From Alteribacillus iranensis (lineage in GTDB: Bacteria; Bacillota; Bacilli; Bacillales; Marinococcaceae): a stretch of 34,119 nucleotides of DNA. The notes below the pieces were generated by a model, which had not been told where the DNA came from, searched no databases, and worked only from the letters and a program-made list of their open reading frames with translations. This document shows, in pieces, positions 1 through 7,526 of this stretch (the first letter of the stretch is position 1; the number at the start of each line of letters is the position of its first letter). The stretch lies in contig NZ_FONT01000012.1 in NCBI RefSeq assembly GCF_900113025.1, positions 1 through 34,119 on the forward strand. The letters run 5' to 3'. Made by a program: the position numbers and the translations under genes.

Positions 1-229
1 CCCACTTTTACAAATGAATCATGCGATTCTTTTGATTATCCGGTATTAGCCCCGGTTTCCCGGGGTTATCCCAGTCTCTAAGGCAGGTTGCCCACGTGTT
101 ACTCACCCGTCCGCCGCTCGTTCCACAGGCGTCACCCCGAAGGGATCTGTCTGCTTCCCGCGCTCGACTTGCATGTATTAGGCACGCCGCCAGCGTTCGT
201 CCTGAGCCAGGATCAAACTCTCCATAAAA
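1..229 (-). rRNA. rrs: 16S ribosomal RNA, 5' end (partial)
   Basis: The reverse complement contains the universal bacterial 16S start AGAGTTTGATCCTGGCTCAG, then the GACGAACGCTGGCGGCGTGC block and the GTGAGTAACACGTGGGCAAC segment. The gene reads leftward and is cut by the window edge, so only about the first 229 nt are present. The mature 5' end is placed near 229 by analogy with the Bacillus 16S start, a few bases before GGAGAGTTTGATC. The variable region resembles halophilic Bacillaceae, but the fragment is too short for a firm genus call. A promoter and leader region lies just upstream. Confidence 0.97.
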
Positions 230-252
230 TTGGATTATTTGATACAAGCTGT

Positions 253-349
253 AAAGCGATTGCTCGCTTTGTTTCTTTTATAAAGAAATTAACAGACGCT
301 TGACTTTCATTCAATTTTCAAAGGACAACCTTTTCGCTCAATTAGCGAA
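253..349 (-). promoter_or_regulatory. rRNA leader with boxB-like hairpin and boxA-like site
   Basis: On the minus strand, downstream of the rrn promoters, a hairpin TTCGCT-AATTG-AGCGAA (333-349) is followed by TTGTCCTTTGAAAA (315-328), which resembles the boxA antitermination site of Bacillus rRNA leaders. Nearer the gene a second hairpin, AAAGCGA-GCAA-TCGCTTT (253-270), may belong to the 16S processing stem. The hairpins are seen directly; the antitermination role is inferred from position and similarity. Confidence 0.55.
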
Positions 350-356
350 GAATTTA

Positions 357-385
357 ATTATATCATTTCCCTCTATTCAAGTCAA
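357..385 (-). promoter_or_regulatory. rrn promoter P2 (sigma-A)
   Basis: On the minus strand TTGACT (385-380) is separated by exactly 17 bp from a perfect TATAAT (362-357). It is the strongest promoter upstream of the 16S gene, about 130 bp from the mature 5' end, where the proximal promoter of a Bacillus rRNA operon is expected. Confidence 0.85.
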
Positions 386-436
386 CAACTTTTTTTACTT
401 CATTTGTTGTCGTTGGCTCTTTCAAGGACGACTTAT

Positions 437-465
437 AATATACCATGTTGTTTTATACAAAGCAA
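437..465 (-). promoter_or_regulatory. rrn promoter P1 (sigma-A)
   Basis: On the minus strand TTGCTT (465-460), a 17-bp spacer and TATATT (442-437) form a second promoter exactly 80 bp upstream of P2. Tandem promoters are usual for Bacillus rRNA operons. A third, weaker candidate (ATTGAT, 17 bp, TATAAT) occupies 556-528. Confidence 0.7.
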
Positions 466-666
466 GAGGTTTTTTAAAATTGGTGCGAGCGATTTATGTG
501 ATCGCTGTTGTCTCTTGCGGAATTCTTATTATACCTTTTTTATAAAAAAGATCAATAGTTTCTACATTCCAATTTTTGGAAGAGCGTGATGTATAACCGC
601 CTTGTTTCCTTATACGTTTTTCTTCCTATTTGATATAGTAGAGAAAGAAAAGGTGGGGAGCTAGTG

Positions 667-1557
667 ATGAATAAGAAAAAAATTATGCTTGTTGATGGAA
701 TGGCCCTGTTGTTTCGGGCTTTTTATGCAACTGCCATGAGTAATTATTTTATGATTAATAGTAAAGGGGTGCCGACAAACGGTGTGTACGGACTCGTTAA
801 ACATTTATTTACTGCCGTGCATCGCTTTGAACCTACTCATGTTATTTGTTGTTGGGATATGGGCAGCTATACTTTTCGGAACGCCCTGTACGCTGATTAT
901 AAAGCAAACCGAGGAGCGCCGCCGGATGAATTAGTTCCACAGTTTGATCTCGCAAAAGAAGTGGTGGAGGCGCTTGATATTCCGAACGTTGGCGTGGAAG
1001 GTTATGAAGCAGATGACTGTATTGGGACCTTAACAGATCTTTATAGCAAAGATCATGAAGTAATGATCTTATCAGGTGATCAAGACTTGCTTCAGTTATT
1101 AAAGCCAAACGTTTCTGTCCTTTTATTAAAGAAGGGATATGGTAATTATGCTGAATACACCGAGTCCCGTTTTATCGAAGAAAAAGGGATCACTCCTTTA
1201 CAGATGATAGATGTGAAAGCGTTGATGGGTGACTCAAGTGACAATTATCCCGGTGTCCGGGGTATTGGAGAAAAAACAGCTATAAAATTAATCAAAGCAT
1301 ACCACTCTATTGAAGGGATCCTTGAACACCTGGATGCCCTTCCACCAGGACAGCAAAAGAAAATTAAAGAAAATCTTGACATGCTCCATTTATCGAGAGA
1401 TCTTGCGGCAATTCATTGTCAAACCGAAGTCGCCTGTTCATTAGATAACGCCGTTTACTCTATTAATGAAGAAAAAATGGCAGCGACGTTTCAGGATCTT
1501 GAATTTAAAAACTGGCGAAACAATTTAGTGTTACAGCCCAAAGTAAACACGAAGTAA
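667..1557 (+). CDS. ypcP: 5'-3' exonuclease, YpcP type
   Basis: This 296-aa protein is a stand-alone relative of the N-terminal 5'-3' exonuclease (FEN) domain of DNA polymerase I, and 296 aa is also the length I recall for Bacillus subtilis YpcP. The acidic active-site signatures are visible: the N-terminal LVDGMALLFRAFY block, the EGYEADDCIGTL motif, LSGDQDLLQLL, and the helix-hairpin-helix region VKALMGDSSDNYPGVRGIGE. Such enzymes remove RNA primers and flaps during lagging-strand replication and repair. The ATG at 667 is preferred over the GTG at 664 because GGTGGGGAG lies 6 bp upstream of it. The gene is divergent from the rRNA operon and followed by its own terminator. Confidence 0.93.
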   Translation: MNKKKIMLVDGMALLFRAFYATAMSNYFMINSKGVPTNGVYGLVKHLFTAVHRFEPTHVICCWDMGSYTFRNALYADYKANRGAPPDELVPQFDLAKEVVEALDIPNVGVEGYEADDCIGTLTDLYSKDHEVMILSGDQDLLQLLKPNVSVLLLKKGYGNYAEYTESRFIEEKGITPLQMIDVKALMGDSSDNYPGVRGIGEKTAIKLIKAYHSIEGILEHLDALPPGQQKKIKENLDMLHLSRDLAAIHCQTEVACSLDNAVYSINEEKMAATFQDLEFKNWRNNLVLQPKVNTK

Positions 1558-1585
1558 GTTCATTGACCTCATCGTCATCTTCACG

Positions 1586-1621
1586 AAGCCTGCAGCGATA
1601 AAACCATCGCTACAGGCTTTT
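1586..1621 (+). terminator. Rho-independent terminator of ypcP
   Basis: AAGCCTG (1586-1592) pairs with CAGGCTT (1613-1619). After one C/A mismatch the stem continues as AGCGAT/ATCGCT around an AAAACC-type loop, and a short T run follows. It lies 28 nt after the ypcP stop codon. Confidence 0.8.
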
Positions 1622-1836
1622 CCCTTCACAATAGGCCCGAAAAAATTTTTCCTTCCCCGTATCTGGGCGGTACTCCTCTCTTACTGTATCCGTCCCCCTT
1701 CACAAAAAATCCTTCCTTTCAGAAGGCAGTATCGATCTATCCATAAATAGACTGGCTGTTTTTTTCCTTCAGAGACGAAAGTGAAACGGACATATTTGAA
1801 GAAGAGACGGAAAAGATAAGACAAGGGAGGGTGCAT

Positions 1837-2325
1837 ATGAATAAAAAAAGTGAAAGGTATGTTTTAAAAACAACTACAGTAGCAGCACTTCTCTTACTGC
1901 CATTTGCCATTGTTAAACGGTCATTTAAAGATTGGATTATTGTTTATCTCGTTAGCTACATTGGTAATTCTTTCGCTGATCGTTATCTCGTATCAAAGGG
2001 CTATCTAAAATATAACACGCGACCTTATCCGGATAAATTTCTAATTAATGCGCCCTTTGATTTTCTCGTTTATCCGCTGCTGCTTCTTTACTATAACCAA
2101 GCGACATTAAACAGCCGCCCCTTCATCACTGTGCTAAAGCTGTTTCCTTTTGTCTTGCCGCAAATGGCGGTGGAAACCATTCTTGAAAAAAAGACTGATC
2201 TTATTCAATGGAGAAAAGGCTGGTCCTGGCAACATAGTTTGGTAAGCTTACTGGCAAAATTTCTGCTATGTCGAATGGTCATTGGGCTTATTCGCACATT
2301 AAATAATAGAAATTTATCCATTTAA
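1837..2325 (+). CDS. CBO0543-family membrane protein
   Basis: This is a 162-aa integral membrane protein of unknown function. I assign it to the CBO0543-type family of Firmicute membrane proteins by its overall look: several hydrophobic segments (about residues 13-27, 30-46, 72-88, 103-118), a central YPDKFLINAPFDFLVYPL block, and a C-terminal acidic and aromatic stretch around VETILEKKTDLIQWRKGWSW. The ATG at 1837 is chosen because GGGAGG sits 6-7 bp upstream; an in-frame GTG at 1831 overlaps that ribosome site. No function can be deduced. A damaged gene of apparently the same family lies at 31893-32304. Confidence 0.75.
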   Translation: MNKKSERYVLKTTTVAALLLLPFAIVKRSFKDWIIVYLVSYIGNSFADRYLVSKGYLKYNTRPYPDKFLINAPFDFLVYPLLLLYYNQATLNSRPFITVLKLFPFVLPQMAVETILEKKTDLIQWRKGWSWQHSLVSLLAKFLLCRMVIGLIRTLNNRNLSI

Positions 2326-2356
2326 AAAACCAATCTTCCTTCCTCTTCTTCCCTAG

Positions 2357-2385
2357 GTATAAAACAATGATTTGGCAGCATATTA
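2357..2385 (+). promoter_or_regulatory. Candidate sigma-G (forespore) promoter
   Basis: GTATA (2357-2361), a 17-bp spacer and CATATTA (2379-2385) match the sigma-G consensus as I know it (GHATR, 17-18 bp, CATNHTA). It lies 34 bp upstream of the first coat-like gene, leaving room for a short leader with AGGAGGG at 2407. Forespore expression would fit the CotF-like products. The match is seen; the use of sigma-G is inferred. Confidence 0.5.
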
Positions 2386-2419
2386 ACACATGAAAACTAG
2401 TAATCAGGAGGGTACGTAT

Positions 2420-2686
2420 ATGCAACAACAACCGATGCAGCAATCTCAACAACCATTGCATCAGCCGCCTCAGGCGATAAGTGTGAAAGATCAGCTCTAT
2501 TTGTCTGATATGCTGAACTGGAATTTGAATGCCGCCAAGAAGTGTGCTTTTTTCGCCAAACAATGTTCAGACACAGAGATCAAGCAAGAACTGGATAAAA
2601 CAGCTCGCATGCATGAAAAACATTACCAACGACTTCTGACTCATTTTCAATCCCACTCACCATTGAATCAGACTACTTCAAACTAG
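2420..2686 (+). CDS. CotF-like spore coat protein, small
   Basis: This 88-aa protein opens with a Gln/Pro-rich tail (residues 1-27). A helical block follows, VKDQLYLSDMLNWNLNAAKK and on to a His-containing helix (ARMHEKHYQRLLTHF), the pattern of the CotF/YhcQ-type spore coat family with its four-helix ferritin-like segments. The ATG at 2420 is preceded by AGGAGGG 6-7 bp upstream, so an earlier in-frame start at 2390 is not used. It sits 12 bp ahead of a second CotF-like gene with its own ribosome site, so the two are surely co-transcribed. A structural role in the spore is inferred from family resemblance. Confidence 0.75.
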   Translation: MQQQPMQQSQQPLHQPPQAISVKDQLYLSDMLNWNLNAAKKCAFFAKQCSDTEIKQELDKTARMHEKHYQRLLTHFQSHSPLNQTTSN

Positions 2687-2698
2687 GAGGGGTGTCCC

Positions 2699-3034
2699 AT
2701 GGCATATTCTAATAACATCCAAAACCCAGAGACCCAAGTTCCTCAGACACCTGACATGAATGATCGTGATTTTATCAATGATGTGTTGTCTACCGAAAAA
2801 TATATTGCATCTTCTTACAACATTGCGATGAATGAAGCGAGTCACGAAGCTTTATATAATGACATTTCTTCTATTTTTCAGGAGACGCAAACTTGTCAAC
2901 GTAACTTATTTAATTTGATGTTCAAAAAAGGCTGGTATAGTTTCGAAGCAGCCGATCAACAAACATTGACTCAATCCCATCAGCAATTCACAGGATACAT
3001 GAGCCAGCTTCCTTCAGGCGGCATGCTCCAATAA
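2699..3034 (+). CDS. CotF-family spore coat protein
   Basis: This 111-aa protein has a disordered, Asn/Gln/Pro-rich N-terminus, then the CotF signature region: DRDFINDVLSTEKYIASSYN, then an acidic helix and LFNLMFKKGWYSFEAAD. CotF-like proteins occur on or under the spore coat of Bacillus. The start has an ideal AGGAGGGG six bases upstream of ATG. The Gln-rich C-terminus (QQTLTQSHQQFTGYMSQLP) is typical. It is the second gene of the pair and is followed by a strong terminator. Confidence 0.85.
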   Translation: MAYSNNIQNPETQVPQTPDMNDRDFINDVLSTEKYIASSYNIAMNEASHEALYNDISSIFQETQTCQRNLFNLMFKKGWYSFEAADQQTLTQSHQQFTGYMSQLPSGGMLQ

Positions 3035-3054
3035 CAAGGACAAACAATCACCCT

Positions 3055-3084
3055 CCCCCGCTTTTATAAGTGGGGGCTTTCTTT
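3055..3084 (+). terminator. Rho-independent terminator of the coat gene pair
   Basis: CCCCCGCTT and AAGTGGGGG form a 9-bp stem (one G/T wobble) around TTAT, followed by a pyrimidine and T-rich tract. It lies 20 bp after the second CotF-like stop codon. Confidence 0.85.
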
Positions 3085-3178
3085 TTTGATTCGCTAAACG
3101 AACCTTTTCTGTTTTTTTCATTTTCTACTTAAATATTCCCTATTCAGGACAAGGGCGCAATCATCTTTCCCCCTTACA

Positions 3179-3187
3179 CATAACGTA
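3179..3187 (+). promoter_or_regulatory. Candidate sigma-K -10 element
   Basis: CATAACGTA matches the sigma-K -10 pattern CATAnnnTA, 28 bp upstream of the YjcZ-type start codon. I see no convincing AC -35 element at the right distance, so this is weak. Confidence 0.3.
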
Positions 3188-3215
3188 TGAGTAGTTCTTT
3201 AAAGGGGGTGTCTTT

Positions 3216-3344
3216 ATGAGTTACGGATATGGACCGTTTTTCGGCGGAGCAGGCCATGGCGGCGGATATGGAAAGCAAGGTGGCTTTGCTTTGATTGTTG
3301 TGTTGTTCATCCTCCTTATCATTGTTGGCGCTGCTTGGTGTTAG
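3216..3344 (+). CDS. YjcZ-family sporulation protein
   Basis: This 42-aa protein is short enough to be missed by usual length cut-offs. It has a Gly/Tyr-rich N-terminus (MSYGYGPFFGGAGHGGGYGK) followed by one hydrophobic helix (GFALIVVLFILLIIVGAAWC), the pattern of the small YjcZ/YczM-type proteins made during Bacillus sporulation. The ribosome site AAAGGGGGTG lies five to six bases before ATG. The single membrane span and Gly-rich head suggest a membrane- or coat-associated peptide; the molecular role is not known. The Trp-Cys end differs from the Trp-Leu ending I remember for many relatives. Confidence 0.88.
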   Translation: MSYGYGPFFGGAGHGGGYGKQGGFALIVVLFILLIIVGAAWC

Positions 3345-3382
3345 TATCAGCAGCGTCCGAATAAGAATAATTTCAATGTTTC

Positions 3383-3409
3383 GGGAGAGCTTTCGAACGA
3401 AGCTCTCCC
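3383..3409. terminator. Hairpin between yjcZ-like gene and DUF421 gene
   Basis: GGGAGAGCTT and AAGCTCTCCC form a perfect 10-bp stem with a 7-nt loop between two convergent 3' ends. No T tract follows on either strand, so it may act as a weak bidirectional terminator or as an mRNA 3' stabiliser. Confidence 0.5.
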
Positions 3410-3417
3410 TGGGGTAC

Positions 3418-4116
3418 TTAATGGATCATCGGATCGTCTTTTTTATCAATATAAAGCGTACCATCTTGCTGCACCTCCGCATAAAACACTTCGGACATAG
3501 AGCCGACTCCTGCCTGCTGTAACTGTTGGTGTACCCAAGACTCATCAATTTGTAAACGGGCTAGATTATTCGTATTCACCACTCCGTCGGAGATCACTTC
3601 CGTTGAAGTGGGGTACACATGCAGAGCACTTGGGATATTTAAATCCTCTTTTGTGGCCGGTTGTTTATGTTCTTTTTTCATGACGGATAAGTTTCCGCTC
3701 GTTTCAAAAATAGCGTAATTCACTTCACTTACGGAAAACACACTATTTTTTCTCAGTAATGCTTTGAGAGCATCGATGTCTAGTTGAGTTGACCGAAGAG
3801 CGTCTTCCATAATTTTCCCTTCTTTAATTACGATAATTGGTTCACCTGTCGTAACTTTTCGTGCCTTTTTCGATTTGATATCTATATATGCTAATAAAAG
3901 GGTGAAGATCGTCCAACCGACTAACGCTAACACGCCATTTCGCAGACTAAGATTCGCATTCACTGCTAGGTTAGCTGTGATGGAGCCAATCGCTATCGCC
4001 GAAACAAAATTAAAAAATGTCATTTGACTGATTTCTTTTCTCCCCATTATTCTTGTAAGAATAAATAACACAATAAAGGAAATTGTAACTCTGATGACGA
4101 GTTCTGATAATGTCAT
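3418..4116 (-). CDS. DUF421-domain membrane protein (YetF/YrbG-like)
   Basis: This 232-aa protein has three N-terminal membrane helices (about residues 6-24, 33-52 and 61-79), then a soluble DUF421 domain. The characteristic features are LTRIMGRKEISQMTFFNFVSAIAIGS, the GEPIIVIKEGKI strand and the long domain ending near the C-terminus. YetF/YdfS/YrbG relatives are integral membrane proteins of largely unknown role in Bacillus. The ATG at 4116 is chosen because CAGGTG precedes it by about 6 bp; a GTG at 4125 overlaps that site. It starts 19 bp after the upstream permease ends, so the two are probably co-transcribed. Confidence 0.85.
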   Translation of the reverse strand: MTLSELVIRVTISFIVLFILTRIMGRKEISQMTFFNFVSAIAIGSITANLAVNANLSLRNGVLALVGWTIFTLLLAYIDIKSKKARKVTTGEPIIVIKEGKIMEDALRSTQLDIDALKALLRKNSVFSVSEVNYAIFETSGNLSVMKKEHKQPATKEDLNIPSALHVYPTSTEVISDGVVNTNNLARLQIDESWVHQQLQQAGVGSMSEVFYAEVQQDGTLYIDKKDDPMIH

Positions 4117-4135
4117 GTGTCTCACCTGCCAATTT

Positions 4136-5500
4136 TCATGATTCAGAATATGCTTCTTTTTTCCATTTACGATTCATATACAACGTCACCACCGCAATAA
4201 CACATACAAAAATGAAGCTGATATAAAACCCTGGACGAATGCTTCCTTCCATAACTGTCCCACTGACAGCGACTAAAACGATGACAATTCCACTAATAGA
4301 ACCTGTCTTTTGAAGCACACCTTCTTCTTTCAGATTCCGTGAAGAAGAGGCAATGATGAAGAGCCAATTGTAGAGAAGCAAAATGCCGGCAGCTGTTGTG
4401 ATGTATTCATAAATCGTTTCCGGCAAGAGAAGTGCTGTGAGGACGGAGGCCAAAAGACCGACAGCTCCCAGACCTAACGACGGTAAGGGAACATCTTTCC
4501 ATTGAATTGTACGACGGAAGACAGATGGTGCATTTTCATCTTTTGCGATAATGACTAAGAGAGCGGTGACACCATACAAGGCCGCCGTCATCGTAGAAAA
4601 CCCGGCAATGATAATCGCCCCGTTAAAAGCATGCTTAAAAAATGGTAAGGAATAATCAGCGAGAGCTGTTACAAACGGGCTTTCGTCGGTTGTGAACGAG
4701 TGAATCGGAACCATCATGACAGCCAATGTAAGCGAAAGAACATAGACTGTCGCTAAAGAAAAAAGCATGACTTTCCCAGCTTTTGGTGCCTCTTCTTTGT
4801 TTTTTAACTGCATCGCCATTAAACCGATCACTTCGATTCCCCCATACGCATAAAACGCGTATATGAATGAAGCCCAAAAACCTCCGAACCCTCCAGGGAA
4901 AAGCGCGGACATCGCTAAAGAGAGTTGGAACGCCTCTTCTGTTTTACTTGGAATCCAGCCAGCAAGTGCTGCAATAGCTAAAATAATAAACATTATAATG
5001 GCTGCTGTTTTAATTACCGCAAATAAATCTTCCATCTTGTCGAAGCTCTTCGTACCTAACAAAACAATGAGAATTGATAAGACAGCATAAATGGCAGAAA
5101 AGAGCCAGAGTGGTATAGAAGGAAACCAAAGTTGGGTTAATATCGCCAAAGCAGTTAATTGGCTGCCCATGATGAGAACACTGGAGCACCAGTAGTTCCA
5201 ACCGCTGCTAAAACCCGCCCAACGCCCGAACGCTTTATCCGCATAATAACAAAACGATCCTTCCTGGGGATCTGCAGCAGTCATTTTTGCGAGTGAAGAA
5301 AATACGATATACGTACCGAGAGCCGCTAAAATAAAAGAGAATACGATAGATGGTCCTGTGACTCGAATGCCAATACTCGATCCGAGAAAATACCCTGTAC
5401 CTACCGTACATCCGATCCCCACTAACGATAAGTGCCACCAGGACATATCTCCAGAGGAAGCCGCTGTATTCTTGTTTGCATTACGAGTTGTCTGACTCAT
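4136..5500 (-). CDS. APC-superfamily amino acid permease
   Basis: This 454-aa protein has about twelve hydrophobic segments. The first carries the APC signature GIGCTVGTGYFLGSSIGIRVTG, whose unwound helix binds the amino/carboxyl groups of substrates in this superfamily. It is likely a proton-coupled amino acid uptake system in the cytoplasmic membrane; substrate cannot be read from sequence. The ATG at 5500 (MSQTTRN) is preferred because AGGAGCC sits 5-6 bp upstream; an earlier in-frame ATG at 5530 has its nearest ribosome-like site about 15 bp away. The N-terminal tail before the first helix is short and hydrophilic, as usual. It heads a probable two-gene unit with the DUF421 gene. Confidence 0.88.
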   Translation of the reverse strand: MSQTTRNANKNTAASSGDMSWWHLSLVGIGCTVGTGYFLGSSIGIRVTGPSIVFSFILAALGTYIVFSSLAKMTAADPQEGSFCYYADKAFGRWAGFSSGWNYWCSSVLIMGSQLTALAILTQLWFPSIPLWLFSAIYAVLSILIVLLGTKSFDKMEDLFAVIKTAAIIMFIILAIAALAGWIPSKTEEAFQLSLAMSALFPGGFGGFWASFIYAFYAYGGIEVIGLMAMQLKNKEEAPKAGKVMLFSLATVYVLSLTLAVMMVPIHSFTTDESPFVTALADYSLPFFKHAFNGAIIIAGFSTMTAALYGVTALLVIIAKDENAPSVFRRTIQWKDVPLPSLGLGAVGLLASVLTALLLPETIYEYITTAAGILLLYNWLFIIASSSRNLKEEGVLQKTGSISGIVIVLVAVSGTVMEGSIRPGFYISFIFVCVIAVVTLYMNRKWKKEAYSES

Positions 5501-5562
5501 GATAGGCTCCTGTTTGTGGTAAGACTTCATATGTATTCATGTCCAGCTCCCCTCTTTTTTAT

Positions 5563-5584
5563 CCAGAAAAGCGCAAGCGCCCTG
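5563..5584 (+). repeat. Dispersed repeat terminus (CCAGAAAAGCG type)
   Basis: CCAGAAAAGCGCAAGCGCCC lies between the amino acid permease and the LysE gene. It matches the terminal motif of the structured element at 23712-24075 (reverse complement AGAAAAGCGAAAGCTCCT) and a third copy at 7463. It contains a small self-complementary core, GCGC-AA-GCGC, and looks like one end of, or a relic of, an intergenic repeat family. Confidence 0.55.
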
Positions 5585-5606
5585 CTTGCACGGGTTGTAC
5601 ATACCA

Positions 5607-5641
5607 CAAAAAACCACCTTTCCCGAACGAAAAAAGTGGTC
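5607..5641 (-). terminator. Rho-independent terminator of lysE-like gene
   Basis: On the minus strand ACCACTTTTTTC pairs with GGAAAGGTGGT around GTTCG, followed by six T residues. It begins directly after the LysE-type coding region. Confidence 0.75.
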
Positions 5642-5649
5642 TTCAACAT

Positions 5650-6279
5650 TTACCAATGAAACAGGAGTATTAGTGCTTGATAGCCGAAATATGCGGCAAA
5701 CGCAAACATGACGAGCCCTGAAAAAACAGAAATCAACTTCATCGTCCCTATGGTTAAAAATTTGCGAAACCCACTGGACACACACGCCATCGTCACATCC
5801 CAAATCATTACCCCTAATAAAATAGCCCCTCCATATAAAGCCAAATGGACCTGATCATAACGATGGATAGTATTCGCAAGCACCGATCCATATATCCCTA
5901 GCCAAAACAGAATAGACAATGGATTACTGAGCGTTAAAAGAAATCCTGTAGAAAACGTTTTTACCAAGGAATCTTTTTTTCTGTCGTACCGGACTTCGAG
6001 TTTTTGGGTGCTGATCATGCTTTCAACAGCTGTATAAGTCAATACGAAAGCGCCAAACAACCAGAGAAATGTTTTCATAAATGGAGTATCCAGAAAATGT
6101 ACGACACCAAAAAATACCCCTAAGATAAATAACAATTCCGCCACAATAGATCCTAGCCCGACTAGCCAGGAATGAAAAAAGCCATTTTTTATCCCATGGT
6201 TCATTTGGGCCGCATTAATGGGACCGATCGGAGCCGCGAGTGACAATCCGAGCAACACATAGCTAATAAAAATTCCCAA
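5650..6279 (-). CDS. LysE/RhtB-family amino acid exporter
   Basis: This 209-aa protein has about six hydrophobic segments. The N-terminal LysE family motif is clear: a first helix ending in LSLAAPIGPINAAQMNHGIKNG, then FFHSWLVGLGSIVAELLF. LysE/RhtB proteins export amino acids such as lysine, arginine, homoserine or threonine, driven by the proton or sodium gradient. Substrate cannot be told from the sequence. A ribosome site of the GGAGAGGAG type precedes the start. It is followed by its own terminator, so it is probably monocistronic. An exporter beside an APC importer is suggestive of amino acid balance, but the link is only by position. Confidence 0.88.
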   Translation of the reverse strand: MGIFISYVLLGLSLAAPIGPINAAQMNHGIKNGFFHSWLVGLGSIVAELLFILGVFFGVVHFLDTPFMKTFLWLFGAFVLTYTAVESMISTQKLEVRYDRKKDSLVKTFSTGFLLTLSNPLSILFWLGIYGSVLANTIHRYDQVHLALYGGAILLGVMIWDVTMACVSSGFRKFLTIGTMKLISVFSGLVMFAFAAYFGYQALILLFHW

Positions 6280-6442
6280 ACGTTCTCCTCTCCTTTATAG
6301 CAGGTAGCTTGTACCACTCTATTCAGAAAAGGTAACGCTTATCACACCTCTTCTATAGAATGTGCTCGTACAAAACAAATTCATAATCATTCTTTTTATT
6401 CGCATACTAAGGACACCATCATCATATTTAGGAGAGATTGTA

Positions 6443-7459
6443 GTGGAGACAACGGATAGCAAACGTCAAATCGCACTCACTTCTGCTGAAATATCAAATC
6501 TTTGGACAACATACATGAATAACTCGATGGCTCAATGTGTGTTGAATTATTTTATCCATTCCGTCGAGGACCAAGAGATTCGCGAAATAGTCACCTATTC
6601 ATTAGATATTTCCACTACCCTGCTTGATAAAATCCAAAATATCTTTGCACAAGAAAATTTCCCGATCCCGGTCGGCTTCACGGAAAACGATGTAAATATT
6701 CATGCATCACGCTTGTTTTCAGATGAGTTAATAATAAATTACATCGATCAAATGGCCAAGAGCGGCTTTATTGCTTATGGTTTATCTACCGGCTTATCGT
6801 CCCGTCTGGATATCCAAGACTTATTTAATGAAGCGATTGACATGAACCAAAAAGCTAATAAAAAAACGAAGGAAGTATTGCTAAACAAAGGACTCCATAT
6901 TCGTCCTCCTAGTTTAGCCCCTCCGAAAGAAGTCGATTTTGTGGAACACCAAAGTTTCCTCACTGGATGGTTTGGCCGCAGGAAACCTTTATTGGCAGTA
7001 GAGATTATGAATATCTTTCACAACCTCCAAACCAATTCAATTGGAAAAGCTGTTATTACAGGATTTGCTCAGACGGCACAGACCGAGGACACCCGTGATT
7101 ACTTTCAGCGCGGGAAAGAGATAGCATCCAAACACGTAAAGATTTTTCAATCTCTTTTAACTAAAGAAGACATCCCAGCCCCCCAAACGTGGGATGATGA
7201 TGTTCTCCCTTCCACCGATCCGCCTTTTTCTGATAAGTTAATGATGTTTCATGTCTCGATGTTAAGCGCAACAGGAATGGGAAATTACGGAGCTAGTTTA
7301 TCGTCAAGCACACGGCGCGATTTAGCGACCCATTACACTCGGCTGCTTGCGGAAGCTGGTCGCTACGCTGAGGATGGTGCCAATATCACAATTAAACATG
7401 GGTGGATGGAACAGCCTCCCCAGTCCGTAAACAGCGACGATATCATCAAGAGGAAATGA
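6443..7459 (+). CDS. DUF3231-domain protein
   Basis: This 338-aa protein contains two similar helical halves, each with the pattern of the Bacillus DUF3231 domain (often annotated as spore coat-like, four-helix bundle). The first half holds LTSAEISNLWTTYMNNSMAQ and CVLNYFIHSVEDQEIREIV; the second holds AVEIMNIFHNLQTNSIGKAV and a later helix with FHVSMLSATGMGNYGASLS. Several Bacillus paralogues exist and none has a firm function. The GTG at 6443 (METTDSKRQ) is chosen because AGGAGAG precedes it by about 7 bp; the longer frame from a GTG at 6362 has a hydrophobic, unrelated head and no ribosome site. Confidence 0.82.
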   Translation: METTDSKRQIALTSAEISNLWTTYMNNSMAQCVLNYFIHSVEDQEIREIVTYSLDISTTLLDKIQNIFAQENFPIPVGFTENDVNIHASRLFSDELIINYIDQMAKSGFIAYGLSTGLSSRLDIQDLFNEAIDMNQKANKKTKEVLLNKGLHIRPPSLAPPKEVDFVEHQSFLTGWFGRRKPLLAVEIMNIFHNLQTNSIGKAVITGFAQTAQTEDTRDYFQRGKEIASKHVKIFQSLLTKEDIPAPQTWDDDVLPSTDPPFSDKLMMFHVSMLSATGMGNYGASLSSSTRRDLATHYTRLLAEAGRYAEDGANITIKHGWMEQPPQSVNSDDIIKRK

Positions 7460-7462
7460 AAA

Positions 7463-7484
7463 CCAGAAAAGTGGAAGGCTCCTG
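7463..7484 (+). repeat. Dispersed repeat terminus after the DUF3231 gene
   Basis: CCAGAAAAGTGGAAGGCTCC starts 4 nt after the DUF3231 stop codon and shares CCAGAAAAG and a GCTCCTG end with the motif at 5563 and the reverse complement of 24057-24074. Like the copy at 24074, it reads outward from a stop codon. A GC-rich stretch with CGGCGACAAGCTCTGGAGAC follows. Confidence 0.5.
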
Positions 7485-7526
7485 CCCCATCGGCGACAAG
7501 CTCTGGAGACCCGCCGAGAAAACCTT

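Noticed and set aside
4656-5438. Open frames on both strands inside the amino acid permease gene
   Set aside because: They are out of frame with a well-supported APC permease and carry no start signals or family features.
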